From: JAVJSU01 sp040219275
Lineage (GTDB): Bacteria; Chloroflexota; Anaerolineae; Aggregatilineales; Phototrophicaceae
Length of the DNA stretch: 64,000 nucleotides
Assembly: GCA_040219275.1 (NCBI GenBank)
Contig: JAVJSU010000027.1
Location: forward strand, 62,001 to 126,000
Direction: 5' to 3'
Part shown: positions 8,711 through 18,380 of the stretch, in pieces
Layout of the letters: the number at the start of each line of letters is the position of its first letter
How positions within the stretch are numbered: the first letter of the stretch is position 1
Notes under the pieces: model-generated
Database searches by the model: none
Told to the model about the DNA's origin: nothing
Seen by the model: the letters and a program-made list of their open reading frames with translations, nothing else
Position numbers and translations under genes: made by a program

Positions 8711-11368
8711 TTACTCGTCATCCTCGTCGGGGAGTTCTTCAGGTAGATTGCCGTTTTCGGATGGCTCTACCACATCTGTCGTGCCATTTTCAATGTAAGC
8801 CTCAACTTCACCGTCTACATGACCGTTACTAATGACGTTTCCCTCTTCATCGACAACAACTTCGCCCTCGCCCAATCCAAATTCTTCTTCTTTCTTCATG
8901 AGCGCCACGCCAACAACTTCATCACCCTTGCTGAATTTCATGACTGTTACGCCCTGCGTACTGCGTCCGGTCTCACGGATTTGGTCAAGGCTGGTACGAA
9001 GCACGATACCGCTACGGGTAACGAGCATGATTTCATCGTCATCTTTGATACACCGCATGGCGACAACATTGCCGGTACGTTCATTTCTGGCAATGGTACG
9101 CACGCCCAGACCGTAACGGCTCTGGCGTGGATATTGTTCAAGTGCAGTACGTTTACCATACCCGCCACTGGTCACCACCAGCAAATGGGAGTGCTCTGTC
9201 GTGATGACATCCATACCCGCCACACGATCATCATCGTTGAGTTTGATGGCGTTCACACCACCTGCCGGACGACCCATCACACGCACGCGTTCTTCATGGA
9301 AGCGAATGCTCTGCCCGTGTTCGGTTGCCAGAATAACATCTTGATCGCCATTGGTATATTTCACCCAGCCAAGATAATCACCCTCGTTTAAGCCCATAGC
9401 GATTAACCCGCTGGGGCGCACACCTGCAAATTCTTGCAAGGCAACGCGCTTGATGCGTCCATAACGGGTCGCCATGACGAAGTACCAATCGCCATCCAGT
9501 TCAAAATCGGAGACGGGCAAAATCGCCGTGATGCGCTCATCCTGATCGAGCGGCAATGTGACGTGAATCAGCGTGCCCTTGTTAGCGCGTCCGGTTTCAG
9601 GGATGCGATAGGCTTTTTCTGAATAGACCTTGCCCTTATCGCTGAAGAACAGAATGGTATCCAGACTATTGGCGTTGAAAATATCAACCAGCACATCTTC
9701 GTCTTTGGTTGCCATGCCCATCACACCCTTACCACCACGCCGTTGGGCGCGATAGGCGGAGGACGGTACACGCTTGATGTAACCATTCATCGTCAGCGAA
9801 ATCACGACATCTTCTTCACGGACGAGATCGCTTTCGTCGAAATCCGCATTACCGTAAATGATTTCCGTCTGGCGATCATCCCCGAAGGTTGCGCTCAATT
9901 CACCCAGATCATCACGGATGAGTGCCAGAATTTTGACGGGCGAATTCAGCAAATCTTCCAGATATTCGATCCGTGATTGCACATCATCAAATTCGCTCTG
10001 CAATTTTTGACGTTCCAGCGCCGCCAGACGACGCAATTGCAATTCAAGGATGGCTTCTGCCTGCGCTTCGGAAAGTTCAAAGCGATTCATCAACTGAATA
10101 CGGGCTGTTTCCGCATCCGGCGAGGCGCGAATGGTCTGAATTACCAGATCAATATTGGTGACGGCTTTCAGCAAACCTTCCAGAATATGTGCACGCGCAC
10201 GCCGACGACCCAGTTCAAATTCAGAACGACGGACAATAACATCATAACGATGCTCGATGTAAATTTGTAAACAGCGTTTCAAGCTGAGGGTACGTGGTTC
10301 ACCATTAACCAGCGCCAGAATCTGAATGCTGAACGTGCTTTGCAATTGGGTATGCTTATAGAGCCTGTTTAGGATAGTCTGTGGTTGTGCACCCCGTTTA
10401 AGTTCGACGACCAGACGCATCCCGTTACGATCAGATTCATCACGCAGGTCACGGATACCTTCCAAACGTCCTTCACGCACAAGCATGACGATACGCTCGA
10501 TAATGCCTGTTTTACTGACCTGATAGGGAATCGAACTAAAGACCAGCCGGAACATTTCGTTGTGTTCCTCGACGGTAGCGTTCGCACGCATGGCGACCCG
10601 CCCCTTGCCGGTGGCATAGGCTTCTTTAAGCTCTTCGTTGGCGATGATCTGTGCGCCCGTCGGGAAATCCGGACCTTTGACGAATTCTAGCAAGTCGTCA
10701 ACTGTCACCTCATCAATACGATCATAATTGTCGATGATATGGGTGATGGCGGCGTTGATTTCACGCAGATTGTGTGGCGGAATGCTCGTTGCCATACCGA
10801 CTGCGATACCACTCGCGCCATTCAGCAGAAGGTTCGGCAAACGCGCCGGCAACACAGACGGTTCTTGCTGTGTGCCATCATAATTATCGACGAAATCCAC
10901 CGTATCCATGTTGATGTCTGTGAGCATTTCATCGGCAATTTGCGCCATACGCGCTTCGGTATAACGCATCGCCGCCGGACTGTCGCCGTCGATACTACCG
11001 AAGTTGCCCTGCCCATCCACCAGTGGATAGCGCAAAGAGAAAGTCTGTGCCATACGCGCCATTGAATCGTACACGGCGCTATCACCGTGCGGGTGATATT
11101 TACCTAGCACTTCACCGACGATACGGGCGCTCTTTTTGTGCGAGGTATTCGGGCGTAAACCCATGTCATACATCGCAAACAAAATACGACGATGCACCGG
11201 CTTCATGCCATCACGGGCATCCGGCAAGGCACGGGAGACGATCACGCTCATCGCATAATCAAGATAACTGCCGCGCATTTCTTCGTTGATATTTATGGAA
11301 CGAACGACACCGATGCCACCAGGGACTGCGCCATCTTCATTTCCATTTGAGTTTCCATTCATATCCAT
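8711..11368 (-). CDS. gyrA: DNA gyrase subunit A
   Basis: An 885-residue breakage-reunion subunit of the A2B2 type II topoisomerase that introduces negative supercoils. The active-site Tyr is Y136 in AAMRYTEAR. The quinolone-determining region reads GDSAVYD with Ser97 and Asp101, the sensitive-type residues. The C-terminal wrapping domain carries the GyrA box QRRGGKG, which separates it from ParC. The C-terminal end is a long acidic tail. No gyrB is adjacent. A minus-strand TATAAT at 11553-11558 would give a leader of about 180 bases, with a cluster of GGGATA boxes just upstream. A start two codons later (ATG) is also possible. Confidence 0.97.
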   Translation of the reverse strand: MDMNGNSNGNEDGAVPGGIGVVRSININEEMRGSYLDYAMSVIVSRALPDARDGMKPVHRRILFAMYDMGLRPNTSHKKSARIVGEVLGKYHPHGDSAVYDSMARMAQTFSLRYPLVDGQGNFGSIDGDSPAAMRYTEARMAQIADEMLTDINMDTVDFVDNYDGTQQEPSVLPARLPNLLLNGASGIAVGMATSIPPHNLREINAAITHIIDNYDRIDEVTVDDLLEFVKGPDFPTGAQIIANEELKEAYATGKGRVAMRANATVEEHNEMFRLVFSSIPYQVSKTGIIERIVMLVREGRLEGIRDLRDESDRNGMRLVVELKRGAQPQTILNRLYKHTQLQSTFSIQILALVNGEPRTLSLKRCLQIYIEHRYDVIVRRSEFELGRRRARAHILEGLLKAVTNIDLVIQTIRASPDAETARIQLMNRFELSEAQAEAILELQLRRLAALERQKLQSEFDDVQSRIEYLEDLLNSPVKILALIRDDLGELSATFGDDRQTEIIYGNADFDESDLVREEDVVISLTMNGYIKRVPSSAYRAQRRGGKGVMGMATKDEDVLVDIFNANSLDTILFFSDKGKVYSEKAYRIPETGRANKGTLIHVTLPLDQDERITAILPVSDFELDGDWYFVMATRYGRIKRVALQEFAGVRPSGLIAMGLNEGDYLGWVKYTNGDQDVILATEHGQSIRFHEERVRVMGRPAGGVNAIKLNDDDRVAGMDVITTEHSHLLVVTSGGYGKRTALEQYPRQSRYGLGVRTIARNERTGNVVAMRCIKDDDEIMLVTRSGIVLRTSLDQIRETGRSTQGVTVMKFSKGDEVVGVALMKKEEEFGLGEGEVVVDEEGNVISNGHVDGEVEAYIENGTTDVVEPSENGNLPEELPDEDDE

Positions 11369-11552
11369 AGACTGCTGTATGCCTTCACACTATTTGCGAG
11401 GCACGCTCTCCTTTGTCTTTTTTTGCCAATGGGTATGCTAATCGGGTGCAAAGCGGGGAATTTTGTATCCTGTTTGTCCATAAAGTTTAGTCATTGATTG
11501 CACCCGCACAGGGAGAAAATAATTTCTATATTCGAATAGTTTTTCTAACAAT

Positions 11553-11558
11553 ATTATA
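11553..11558 (-). promoter_or_regulatory. gyrA: -10 box upstream of gyrA
   Basis: TATAAT on the minus strand, about 185 bases before the gyrA ATG. No recognisable -35 hexamer lies 16-18 bases upstream. The GGGATA cluster begins 55 bases further upstream, a position fit for an activator. Confidence 0.5.
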
Positions 11559-11612
11559 CTCAAAAAACGTCTAAAATGCGAGTGTGGAATGTGTGATAAC
11601 CCACAGGTAAGC

Positions 11613-11680
11613 GGGATATTATCCCAACTGTTTTGGGATAACTTTGGGATAAACTTCACATTTGGGATAACTTTGGGATA
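11613..11680. repeat. Cluster of six GGGATA boxes
   Basis: Direct copies of GGGATA start at 11613, 11635, 11646, 11664 and 11675, and an inverted copy (TATCCC) is at 11620-11625, forming a GGGATA-T-TATCCC palindrome with the first. The last four are part of a 20-base unit repeated exactly at 11632-11651 and 11661-11680 (29-base period). The steps of 11 and 18 bases are near one and under two helix turns. They read TTATCCCAA on the minus strand. Confidence 0.85.
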
Positions 11681-11782
11681 TTCTCGCCGTGAGAAAGCGT
11701 GGATTGCTGTAAGACATTCAATCTGACGGTTTCTATACGATTTTGAGGTCTGGCTTGTATCAGGTGGGTTTCGGGTAGGATA

Positions 11783-12934
11783 ATGGGAAGTATGAAAAAA
11801 TATCTGCGATTAACACTCTTTGGTTTAATCTTAATGCTAATCACAGGGACGGCGATTTCTGCTCAGATCAGGGATCAGAGTAATCAACTTAGAGATAATC
11901 CCCATGATATTATCGTCGGCTACACCATTGGCTCTGTACAAGATTTTGACTATTTTAGAACCCGCACTCTAGAACCTTTCTTCCGCGAAGTCAGTTACAT
12001 AGTGGAAAGTTCGTATGGTCTTACTGTCGATTTTATAGAAATCTTCCCACGTCCAAAGCAAATAGATAATACAGTAGACACGTATCTCTATTTTTCGGAT
12101 GTTTTCACTTGGGATCGCATCATCATTGATACAGGTATAAGCATCACGACTCAGGCGGATTTCCTTGAGGAAATATCACCATTGTTACATAGCAATCGGG
12201 GTATTTATTTAGAGTTGTCACGAAATAGTACCGCCCCTCTCTTGGCGGCGCTCCTCGGTTACTCGGTGAATCGATGTGACCTGATTCAAGAACAGTTACC
12301 GTATTTCATAGCTCATGTGCCATCCGAGAACAATATCCAGAATATCCTCTCAATATTTATTGGCAATTGTTACCTTGCACAATATGATTTCGATACTGCC
12401 GTAACGTATTTGGATGATCTTATTTTTGATAATTTCGGTAATTTTCGAGGTTGGAACTATGCGTGGACATCTCTACAGGTGGGTCAACAGGAAGAGGCAT
12501 TCTTGTTCATCACAAAGGGCATTGAATTTCACAAGTTATTTCAAGAATACAATCAAGTTATTGAACTGTTAATCTTCCGCGCACAGTTACATGCGCTGAA
12601 CTTCGATTATGATTCGGCGATTGCCGACATGGATTCTGCGATTGCACTTGACCCCGATAATCCGGAACTGTACGTTCTGCGCGGGCAGATGGTGCTTTTG
12701 CTGTACGAGTGGAATCGCGTCGCGGAAAATTACAACACCGCGCTAGAGATTGACCCGAATTATGCCCCTGCCTATTTCTATCGTGGCATTTTGTACTATA
12801 CAAATCTCTTCCGCGAAGATGCCCTCGCTGACTTTGAACGCTACCTCGAAATTGCCCCGAATGGCGACCATGCGGACGATGCCACCCGTTACGCAGACTC
12901 AATCCGCGCGGAAATGGAGGCATTGGGCGATTAA
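11783..12934 (+). CDS. Secreted or lipid-facing TPR-repeat protein
   Basis: A 383-residue protein with a clear signal peptide (MKKYLRLTLFGLILMLITG, cleavage after about ISA), so it acts outside the membrane. A second ATG at 11792 gives the tidier signal peptide. Residues 30 to about 200 match no family I know. The C-terminal third has TPR-type helices (FDYDSAIADMDSAIALDPDNPELYVLRG, repeated as YNTALEIDPNYAPAYFYRG and ADFERYLEIAPNG). TPR domains bind proteins or peptides. Base use differs along the gene: the N-terminal two thirds is AT-rich, the TPR part resembles the neighbours. Function unknown. Confidence 0.75.
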   Translation: MGSMKKYLRLTLFGLILMLITGTAISAQIRDQSNQLRDNPHDIIVGYTIGSVQDFDYFRTRTLEPFFREVSYIVESSYGLTVDFIEIFPRPKQIDNTVDTYLYFSDVFTWDRIIIDTGISITTQADFLEEISPLLHSNRGIYLELSRNSTAPLLAALLGYSVNRCDLIQEQLPYFIAHVPSENNIQNILSIFIGNCYLAQYDFDTAVTYLDDLIFDNFGNFRGWNYAWTSLQVGQQEEAFLFITKGIEFHKLFQEYNQVIELLIFRAQLHALNFDYDSAIADMDSAIALDPDNPELYVLRGQMVLLLYEWNRVAENYNTALEIDPNYAPAYFYRGILYYTNLFREDALADFERYLEIAPNGDHADDATRYADSIRAEMEALGD

Positions 12935-13030
12935 TTCAGAGTAAAATTCAAAAGATAAAACAGTAGTCGTTGAAATCAATGCAATTGGCTACAATCTTGT
13001 GAATAACTATTGCTTTAGGAAAACGAAATT

Positions 13031-15613
13031 ATGAAACGGTTAATACGAATAGGGTTATTGATATTGGTGCTGGTGATTGTTGTCGGACTGGTCGGCGGGT
13101 TCATGTTTTTTCAAGCGTTAACCCAGAGTCCCCTGCCCGAACACGAAGGCGAACTCACCGTGGCAGGACTCAATGATCGTGTAGAAATCTTGCGCGATGA
13201 ATGGGGCGTGCCACATATTTACGCCAGCAATACCTACGATTTATTCTTCGCGCAAGGCTATAGCCACGCGCAGGATCGCTGGTGGCAGATGGAATTTTTC
13301 CGTCACACCGGAAGCGGGACGATTCAAGAACTCACCGGACAAACCGATAGCCTCATGGGTACGGATGTATTTTTGCGGACGCTCGGCTTCCGTGAAGTTG
13401 CCGAACGCGAACTCGCCGAAACCTATAGTCCTGAAGCAGTTGCCATTTTGCAAGCCTTCGCCGACGGGGTAAATGCCTACATCGGGGATCGCCCAAATGG
13501 TGATCTTGCGCTGGAATACAGCACGCTTGGCATTACCGGCGTGAGCATTGATGTTGAGCCGTGGACACCTGTAGATACGATTATCTGGGGCAAGGTGATG
13601 GCGCTCTCACTCGGCGGCAATTATGATAATGAGCAATTGCTCTCTGATCTATACGGCGAATTGGACGAAGACCTCGTCAACGATTGGTTCGTGGCGTGGC
13701 CCTACGGTGAAAAACCAACTATCGTCTGGGACGCTGATTTGCCAATCACCGAAGCCAACGCACCCACAGCACAAAATAACCCCATTGGCGCGGGCATCGT
13801 CGGCATCAACACGCAATTCGCCGGAAACTTCACGACCAACGATCTCGCCGCCTTGCCTATCGGTTATGGTGAAGGCATCGGCAGTAACAATTGGGTCGTG
13901 AGTGGTGACTTGACCGAAAGCGGAATGCCACTAATGGCGAATGATATGCACCTCAGCATTCAAATGCCGTCCATCTGGTACGAAATCGGCTTGCATTGCC
14001 AGCCCGTTTCTGATGCTTGCCCCTATAATGTGACCGGATTTGTATTTACGCCTTCGCCGGGTGTAACCGCCGGACACAACGACTATATTTCATGGGCGCA
14101 TACCAACGTGGGACCGGATGTGCAGGACCTGTATCAGATTCGCGTCAATCCAGATAACCCTCTGCAATACGAATGGAATGGCGAATGGCGCGATATGGAA
14201 GTCCGTGACGAAACGCTGAATTTTGGCAACGGCGCGGATCCAATCGAATTTCAAGTCCGTATCACCCATCTAGGACCGATCATCAACGACAATCAGCGCG
14301 ATGAAGACACGGGTGAATTGCTCGGCTTCAACAACGAGGATCCTCTCGCTATGCGCTGGACATCACTTGAACCCGGCACACTGCTTGAGGGAATGCTCGG
14401 CTTAAATTTGGCGCAAAACTGGGAAGAGTTCCGTGCGGCACTGGCGTTGTGGGATGGTCCTTCGCAAAACGTGATTTACGCAGATACCGAAGGCAATATC
14501 GGCTATCAAACACCGGGTCGCCTGCCCATCCGTGCAGAAGGTCATACCGGTTTATTGCCCATCCCCGGTTGGACGGATGAATATGAATGGCGCGGCTATA
14601 TCCCCTATGACAGTCTGCCACGCATCTGGAATCCTGAACGGGGTTACATTGCAAGCGCCAATCAAGCCCTTGTACCCCTCGCCTATTACGATCAATTGGC
14701 GGAAGAACTCGACTCACAATTCGGCGATGATGCTGATTACACCATTAGCCGTCAATGGGCGTATGGCTATCGTGGGGATCGCATCAATACGTTGATTGAA
14801 GAACTCACGCCCCACACGTATGAAACCTTCCAGCAAATTCATGGTGATAACTACGACGGTAGCGCGGCGGAAATTCTGCCGTTCGTCGCTGAAATTGACA
14901 TGGGCGATGATGTGCTGAATGATGCACGCGATTGGTTGGTCGATTGGGATTATCAAATGCATATGGATAGCCCGCAGGCGGCGCTCTATGCACAATTCTG
15001 GAAGCAATTGGTTTCTAACGTATTTAATGATGAATTCGGCGACTTGAACGAATCTGGCGGGAACAACCCCGAATGGTGGGCGATGAATCTGCTGATGCAA
15101 GATAGCGAAAACGCATGGTGGGATGACGTTACGACCAGCGAAACAGAAACCCGTGATGAAATCGTGGTGCGGTCATTCCAACAGGGACACGAAGCCACGG
15201 TTGAGGCATTGGGCGATGACCGTGATGCGTGGCGCTGGGGCGCATTGCACGGTACAACCTTCGTCAGCAACCCGCTGGGCGCGAGTGGCATTAGCTTAGT
15301 TGAAAATATCGTGAATCGTGGACCGGTAGAAACAAGTGGTACGGGTAATGCGGTGAATGCAAACGCATGGAGCGCCGGACGGGATGATTTCTCTACGCGC
15401 AGTGGACCTTCGGAACGGGTCGTGTATGATGCGAGTGATTGGTCACAGAGCATGTCCATGCACACCACCGGACAAAGCGGACATCCGTACAGCGACCATT
15501 ACGACGACATGATCGAGTCATGGCGCAATATTCAATATCATCCGATGTTGTGGACGCGTGAACAGGTAGAAGCGGCAGTTGTTAGTACGCTAACTCTGCT
15601 ACCGGAAGAGTAA
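13031..15613 (+). CDS. Penicillin acylase family hydrolase (S45)
   Basis: An 860-residue Ntn-hydrolase precursor. A single N-terminal helix (residues 5-27) anchors it outside the membrane. The alpha-chain region has WGVPHIYA near residue 60 and AQGYSHAQDRWWQMEFFR near 75. Self-cleavage should free Ser285 in GSNNWVVSG as the catalytic N-terminal nucleophile of the beta chain, and NDMHL follows, as usual in the family. Members remove acyl groups from beta-lactams, acyl-homoserine lactones or N-acyl amino acids; the substrate here cannot be told. It is a single gene with its own terminator downstream. Confidence 0.92.
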   Translation: MKRLIRIGLLILVLVIVVGLVGGFMFFQALTQSPLPEHEGELTVAGLNDRVEILRDEWGVPHIYASNTYDLFFAQGYSHAQDRWWQMEFFRHTGSGTIQELTGQTDSLMGTDVFLRTLGFREVAERELAETYSPEAVAILQAFADGVNAYIGDRPNGDLALEYSTLGITGVSIDVEPWTPVDTIIWGKVMALSLGGNYDNEQLLSDLYGELDEDLVNDWFVAWPYGEKPTIVWDADLPITEANAPTAQNNPIGAGIVGINTQFAGNFTTNDLAALPIGYGEGIGSNNWVVSGDLTESGMPLMANDMHLSIQMPSIWYEIGLHCQPVSDACPYNVTGFVFTPSPGVTAGHNDYISWAHTNVGPDVQDLYQIRVNPDNPLQYEWNGEWRDMEVRDETLNFGNGADPIEFQVRITHLGPIINDNQRDEDTGELLGFNNEDPLAMRWTSLEPGTLLEGMLGLNLAQNWEEFRAALALWDGPSQNVIYADTEGNIGYQTPGRLPIRAEGHTGLLPIPGWTDEYEWRGYIPYDSLPRIWNPERGYIASANQALVPLAYYDQLAEELDSQFGDDADYTISRQWAYGYRGDRINTLIEELTPHTYETFQQIHGDNYDGSAAEILPFVAEIDMGDDVLNDARDWLVDWDYQMHMDSPQAALYAQFWKQLVSNVFNDEFGDLNESGGNNPEWWAMNLLMQDSENAWWDDVTTSETETRDEIVVRSFQQGHEATVEALGDDRDAWRWGALHGTTFVSNPLGASGISLVENIVNRGPVETSGTGNAVNANAWSAGRDDFSTRSGPSERVVYDASDWSQSMSMHTTGQSGHPYSDHYDDMIESWRNIQYHPMLWTREQVEAAVVSTLTLLPEE

Positions 15614-15638
15614 TCAAAGGTTGAACACTGGTGCTAGG

Positions 15639-15669
15639 AGGGATACACGAGACTTCAGGTATCCCTTTT
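15639..15669 (+). terminator. Intrinsic terminator after the S45 acylase
   Basis: AGGGATAC at 15639-15646 pairs with GTATCCCT at 15659-15666, followed by T residues. It may overlap the 3' end of the converging small gene at 15668. Confidence 0.8.
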
Positions 15670-15877
15670 AGCCGATGCGCCCTGTCGCTAAAAGTAGCGC
15701 AAGACCCAACACGGTGACGTTCATGAATAGGAAGATTGAGAGGAACATCCGCTCCACCGGGGTCATCCCCAAAAACAGCGTGGAACTGTTATCACTGACG
15801 ACATCCTCAAAATCATCATCCGAATCATCAAAAAAATCATCACCATCATTTACGTCGCGGCGAAGATCATCAAGCAT
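15668..15877 (-). CDS. Small acidic single-helix membrane protein
   Basis: A 69-residue protein. The N-terminal 35 residues are dense in Asp and Glu (DDLRRDVNDGDDFFDDSDDD). Then comes LGMTPVERMFLSIFLFMN and a hydrophobic helix ending in LLLATGRIG. Short proteins with this acidic-linker-then-helix layout and a TGRI ending occur in other Chloroflexota genomes as far as I know; their role is unknown. I chose the ATG at 15877, with GGGGG about ten bases upstream, over a GTG at 15901. It converges with the acylase gene. Confidence 0.65.
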   Translation of the reverse strand: MLDDLRRDVNDGDDFFDDSDDDFEDVVSDNSSTLFLGMTPVERMFLSIFLFMNVTVLGLALLLATGRIG

Positions 15878-15981
15878 AAGTTGTAGCCCCCAAACACACA
15901 CTATTCATTAGATTGTAGCACAGGTGTTTATTCTAAGTTGGCATATAAAATTGTAACACCATTAAGGCTTGATAGATGCGC

Positions 15982-17391
15982 TTAATTGATGCGCTTCCAC
16001 ACATTATCAATCAGCCTGAATGTGACCTCCTGTTGGGTGGTCGCTCCCTCAGCACCACTTTGCACCGTTGCCAATAATTGTGGCGATCCATCCGCGCCCA
16101 CACCAGCATCCTGCACCAACAACACCAGCGGATTTTCTATCACGATGTTCTGATTATAGCGATCATAAACCAGCGTGTTAATCGCCTCATCCCGCACATC
16201 ATACCAGCGGAGCAATGAGTCAATGTCGCCTGCACGGATCAATTGATTTTCCAGCGTTAAGCGCCACGTCAGGAAGTCCCGCCAATCGACGCTCAACTGC
16301 GCGAGTGACTCCACGCCTGTTGCAGTGCTCAGGATCGCAATAGATGACTCCGGCGCGAGTGCGGTCAACATTTGCCCGATGACCGGCGCACCGTATTGTG
16401 TAGCTAGGCTAGCAATCAGATACGTTTCTGGATTGACCTGCACGAATTGCCCCACCAACCATGACACAACAGATTGGCGCAGAAAATCGGCATCAGAGGC
16501 GAATTGAATCTGTAAATTATTGGTCGTCGTATTGACCAGACGTTCCGCCAATAACGCCGCAATCTCGATTCGCAATTCCGGCGAAAACGGCATATCGGTA
16601 CGAGCACGGTTGATATACGGCGACGGCAAACGCAACTGCCACTCATTTTCTTCTGCCCAGCGCAAACTGAGCGCGTCGTCAACTTCGATGCTGACCGCCA
16701 GCGTTGGCACTTCCGAACAGGTCAGCGCGTTACAGGCAGTTGTGAGCCAACTTTCTAGCTGTGCGCCCATTGATTGCGCCAACGCGGAGTCCACTTCTCG
16801 ATAGCTAATACGCACCTGTTCGCCTTCATAAAGTTGCGTATCACCCCAGAAGGTGTAATCCGGCGGAACATGAAACCAGCCACCCGGCTCAATTTCTACA
16901 CCTTGATCGTTGAGTACGGGATCGTAGCGCCAATAAAACCACATCCTCTGATAAGGCACACCGTCAATGACTTCTTCAACTTTTACCCGCCCGCGACGTT
17001 CGCTAATTTCAATATCCTGAACTTGTCCCGTCAGGCGAATGTCACTTTCCAGTTTCAATTGCTGATACGCGTCAAATGTGCGATCTTGCGTTTGTAACCA
17101 GACATCGGTTGCGCTCCGTTGCACCGATAAAAACTCGCTTCGATTACCAATACGCAAGGCGGCAACTTCGGCATCAACCGTTGCCCGCAGTGTGTTTTCC
17201 TCTTCTTGTTGGATTTGATCGGCACGAGTGGCAATCAAAACGACAATTGCGCCGATAATCATAAATACAAGGGCGACCATCAGCAATAAACGAAATCGCA
17301 GTCCACGCCGTCGCTTTGCCGCCGCAGGGTCTTCCCCCGCAACAAATGTATTTTGTTCCGCTTCAATTTCCCAATCAAACCGAATACCCAA
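15982..17391 (-). CDS. Membrane-anchored protein of unknown function
   Basis: A 469-residue protein that I do not recognise. Residues 1-30 are charged and cytoplasmic (AAAKRRRG just before the membrane), one helix spans about 33-55, and the remaining 410 residues are extracytoplasmic. Position-type inference from the positive-inside rule. The outer part has two cysteines close together (TTACNALTCSE) that could form a disulfide, and its last 100 residues resemble the NTF2/SnoaL-like layout found at the ends of many envelope proteins, but this is only an impression. It lies upstream of nothing obvious and is separated from biotin ligase by 47 bases, same strand. Confidence 0.6.
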   Translation of the reverse strand: MGIRFDWEIEAEQNTFVAGEDPAAAKRRRGLRFRLLLMVALVFMIIGAIVVLIATRADQIQQEEENTLRATVDAEVAALRIGNRSEFLSVQRSATDVWLQTQDRTFDAYQQLKLESDIRLTGQVQDIEISERRGRVKVEEVIDGVPYQRMWFYWRYDPVLNDQGVEIEPGGWFHVPPDYTFWGDTQLYEGEQVRISYREVDSALAQSMGAQLESWLTTACNALTCSEVPTLAVSIEVDDALSLRWAEENEWQLRLPSPYINRARTDMPFSPELRIEIAALLAERLVNTTTNNLQIQFASDADFLRQSVVSWLVGQFVQVNPETYLIASLATQYGAPVIGQMLTALAPESSIAILSTATGVESLAQLSVDWRDFLTWRLTLENQLIRAGDIDSLLRWYDVRDEAINTLVYDRYNQNIVIENPLVLLVQDAGVGADGSPQLLATVQSGAEGATTQQEVTFRLIDNVWKRIN

Positions 17392-17438
17392 TGGTTTTCT
17401 CCAAACTCGTCCAGATTAACGCTAAACGGGCATAAGAC

Positions 17439-18179
17439 TTACCCCGTCGTCAATTCACCTGCCACCACACGCCGCAGAATGCCGTCTTCTGTGCGGATGA
17501 GCAACGCGCCCTCATCGTCCACATTTTCGGCAATTCCGGTGACTTCACCCACTATTACCCGCTGACTAAGCGAGACCAAACGTGCTTTCCATGCCTGCAA
17601 AAGTGCCTCAGACCCCAGCAGATTTCGCCAATGATCCAGACGCACCAACACTTGCGCGACGATTGCAGTCCGTTCAACGGATTTTCCGAGTGCGGTCTCT
17701 ACGCTGATCGCGCGTTCCGCAAGTTCTGTTCCGGTAAAATCAACACGCACGTTCATGCCCATGCCAAGCACGACTCCGCGCAATTTATCGCCATCCCACA
17801 GGGCTTCCGGCAACACACCACACACTTTTTTTCCGTTCAGGAGTACATCGTTGGGCCACTTAATGCCGACATCCTGTGCGCCAAGTCCTCGCAACACATC
17901 GCTAATCGCCAGCGCGCCGAGCATCGTAATTTGCGAAAGCTGGGACGGTTGCGGCTTGAGGATCATTGAGAGCGCAATCGCCTGCCCCGCCGGATTATGC
18001 CAGCCCCGCCCTTGCCGCCCGCGCCCGCCCACCTGTTCATCGGCGATGACGACTGCGCCCGCCGGAGCATCGTTTTTTAGCCAATCGAAGGCGATATCCT
18101 GCGTACTGCTCACCTGTGCGTAAAATTGGTGAGGACGCTGATTGAGCGCATTTGCTAAACTTTCTGCGGTAAGTGTCAT
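17439..18179 (-). CDS. birA: Biotin--[acetyl-CoA-carboxylase] ligase
   Basis: A 246-residue group I biotin-protein ligase without the N-terminal DNA-binding domain found in E. coli BirA. The biotin/adenylate loop is GRGRQGRGW at residues 52-60, and KWPNDV has the catalytic Lys at 107. A small C-terminal SH3-like domain follows residue 195. It activates biotin with ATP and attaches it to a lysine of carrier domains. The natural client in this window is Lys622 of the carboxylase alpha subunit at 46220-48211. It is divergent from the thiolase gene. A perfect inverted repeat TCAAC/GTTGA lies at 18207-18221 in the shared spacer. Confidence 0.92.
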   Translation of the reverse strand: MTLTAESLANALNQRPHQFYAQVSSTQDIAFDWLKNDAPAGAVVIADEQVGGRGRQGRGWHNPAGQAIALSMILKPQPSQLSQITMLGALAISDVLRGLGAQDVGIKWPNDVLLNGKKVCGVLPEALWDGDKLRGVVLGMGMNVRVDFTGTELAERAISVETALGKSVERTAIVAQVLVRLDHWRNLLGSEALLQAWKARLVSLSQRVIVGEVTGIAENVDDEGALLIRTEDGILRRVVAGELTTG

Positions 18180-18253
18180 CCGAAAGGGGCGTACTTTCTT
18201 ATATCATCAACTATGTGTTGAATTCTACCATGCTTGAATGGTTTTTTCGGTGC

Positions 18254-18283
18254 TTGAACGAATGCTGTCCATTCTCGTATAAT
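18254..18283 (+). promoter_or_regulatory. Sigma-70-type promoter of the thiolase gene
   Basis: TTGAAC at 18254-18259, an 18-base spacer and TATAAT at 18278-18283. The leader would be about 90 bases, with AAAGGA about 11 bases before the ATG at 18381. Confidence 0.75.
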
Positions 18284-18380
18284 GAGAGTAAACATAATCT
18301 AATGATAATTTGGTTAAATTTGGACGTTTCAACGCGTCAATAAACTGATACCAACACGTTTATAAAAGGACATTTTACGT

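Larger units (their letters stand above)
11369..11782. other. Intergenic region between gyrA and a TPR gene
   Basis: A 414-base divergent spacer with no supportable gene. It holds the presumed gyrA leader and -10 box on the minus strand, AT-rich DNA around 11520-11575, and a run of GGGATA boxes at 11613-11680. No clear plus-strand promoter for the gene at 11783 was found. Confidence 0.7.

Noticed and set aside
8819..9391. Plus-strand open frame inside gyrA
   Set aside because: It is the antisense shadow of gyrA, with no ribosome site or domain pattern.
11613..11680. Chromosomal origin (DnaA box array) next to gyrA
   Set aside because: The boxes match the DnaA consensus at only seven of nine bases, and no dnaA, dnaN or gyrB lies nearby. 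Kept only as a possible regulator site.
14714..15100. Minus-strand frame inside the acylase gene
   Set aside because: Shadow of the real plus-strand gene; no start signal.
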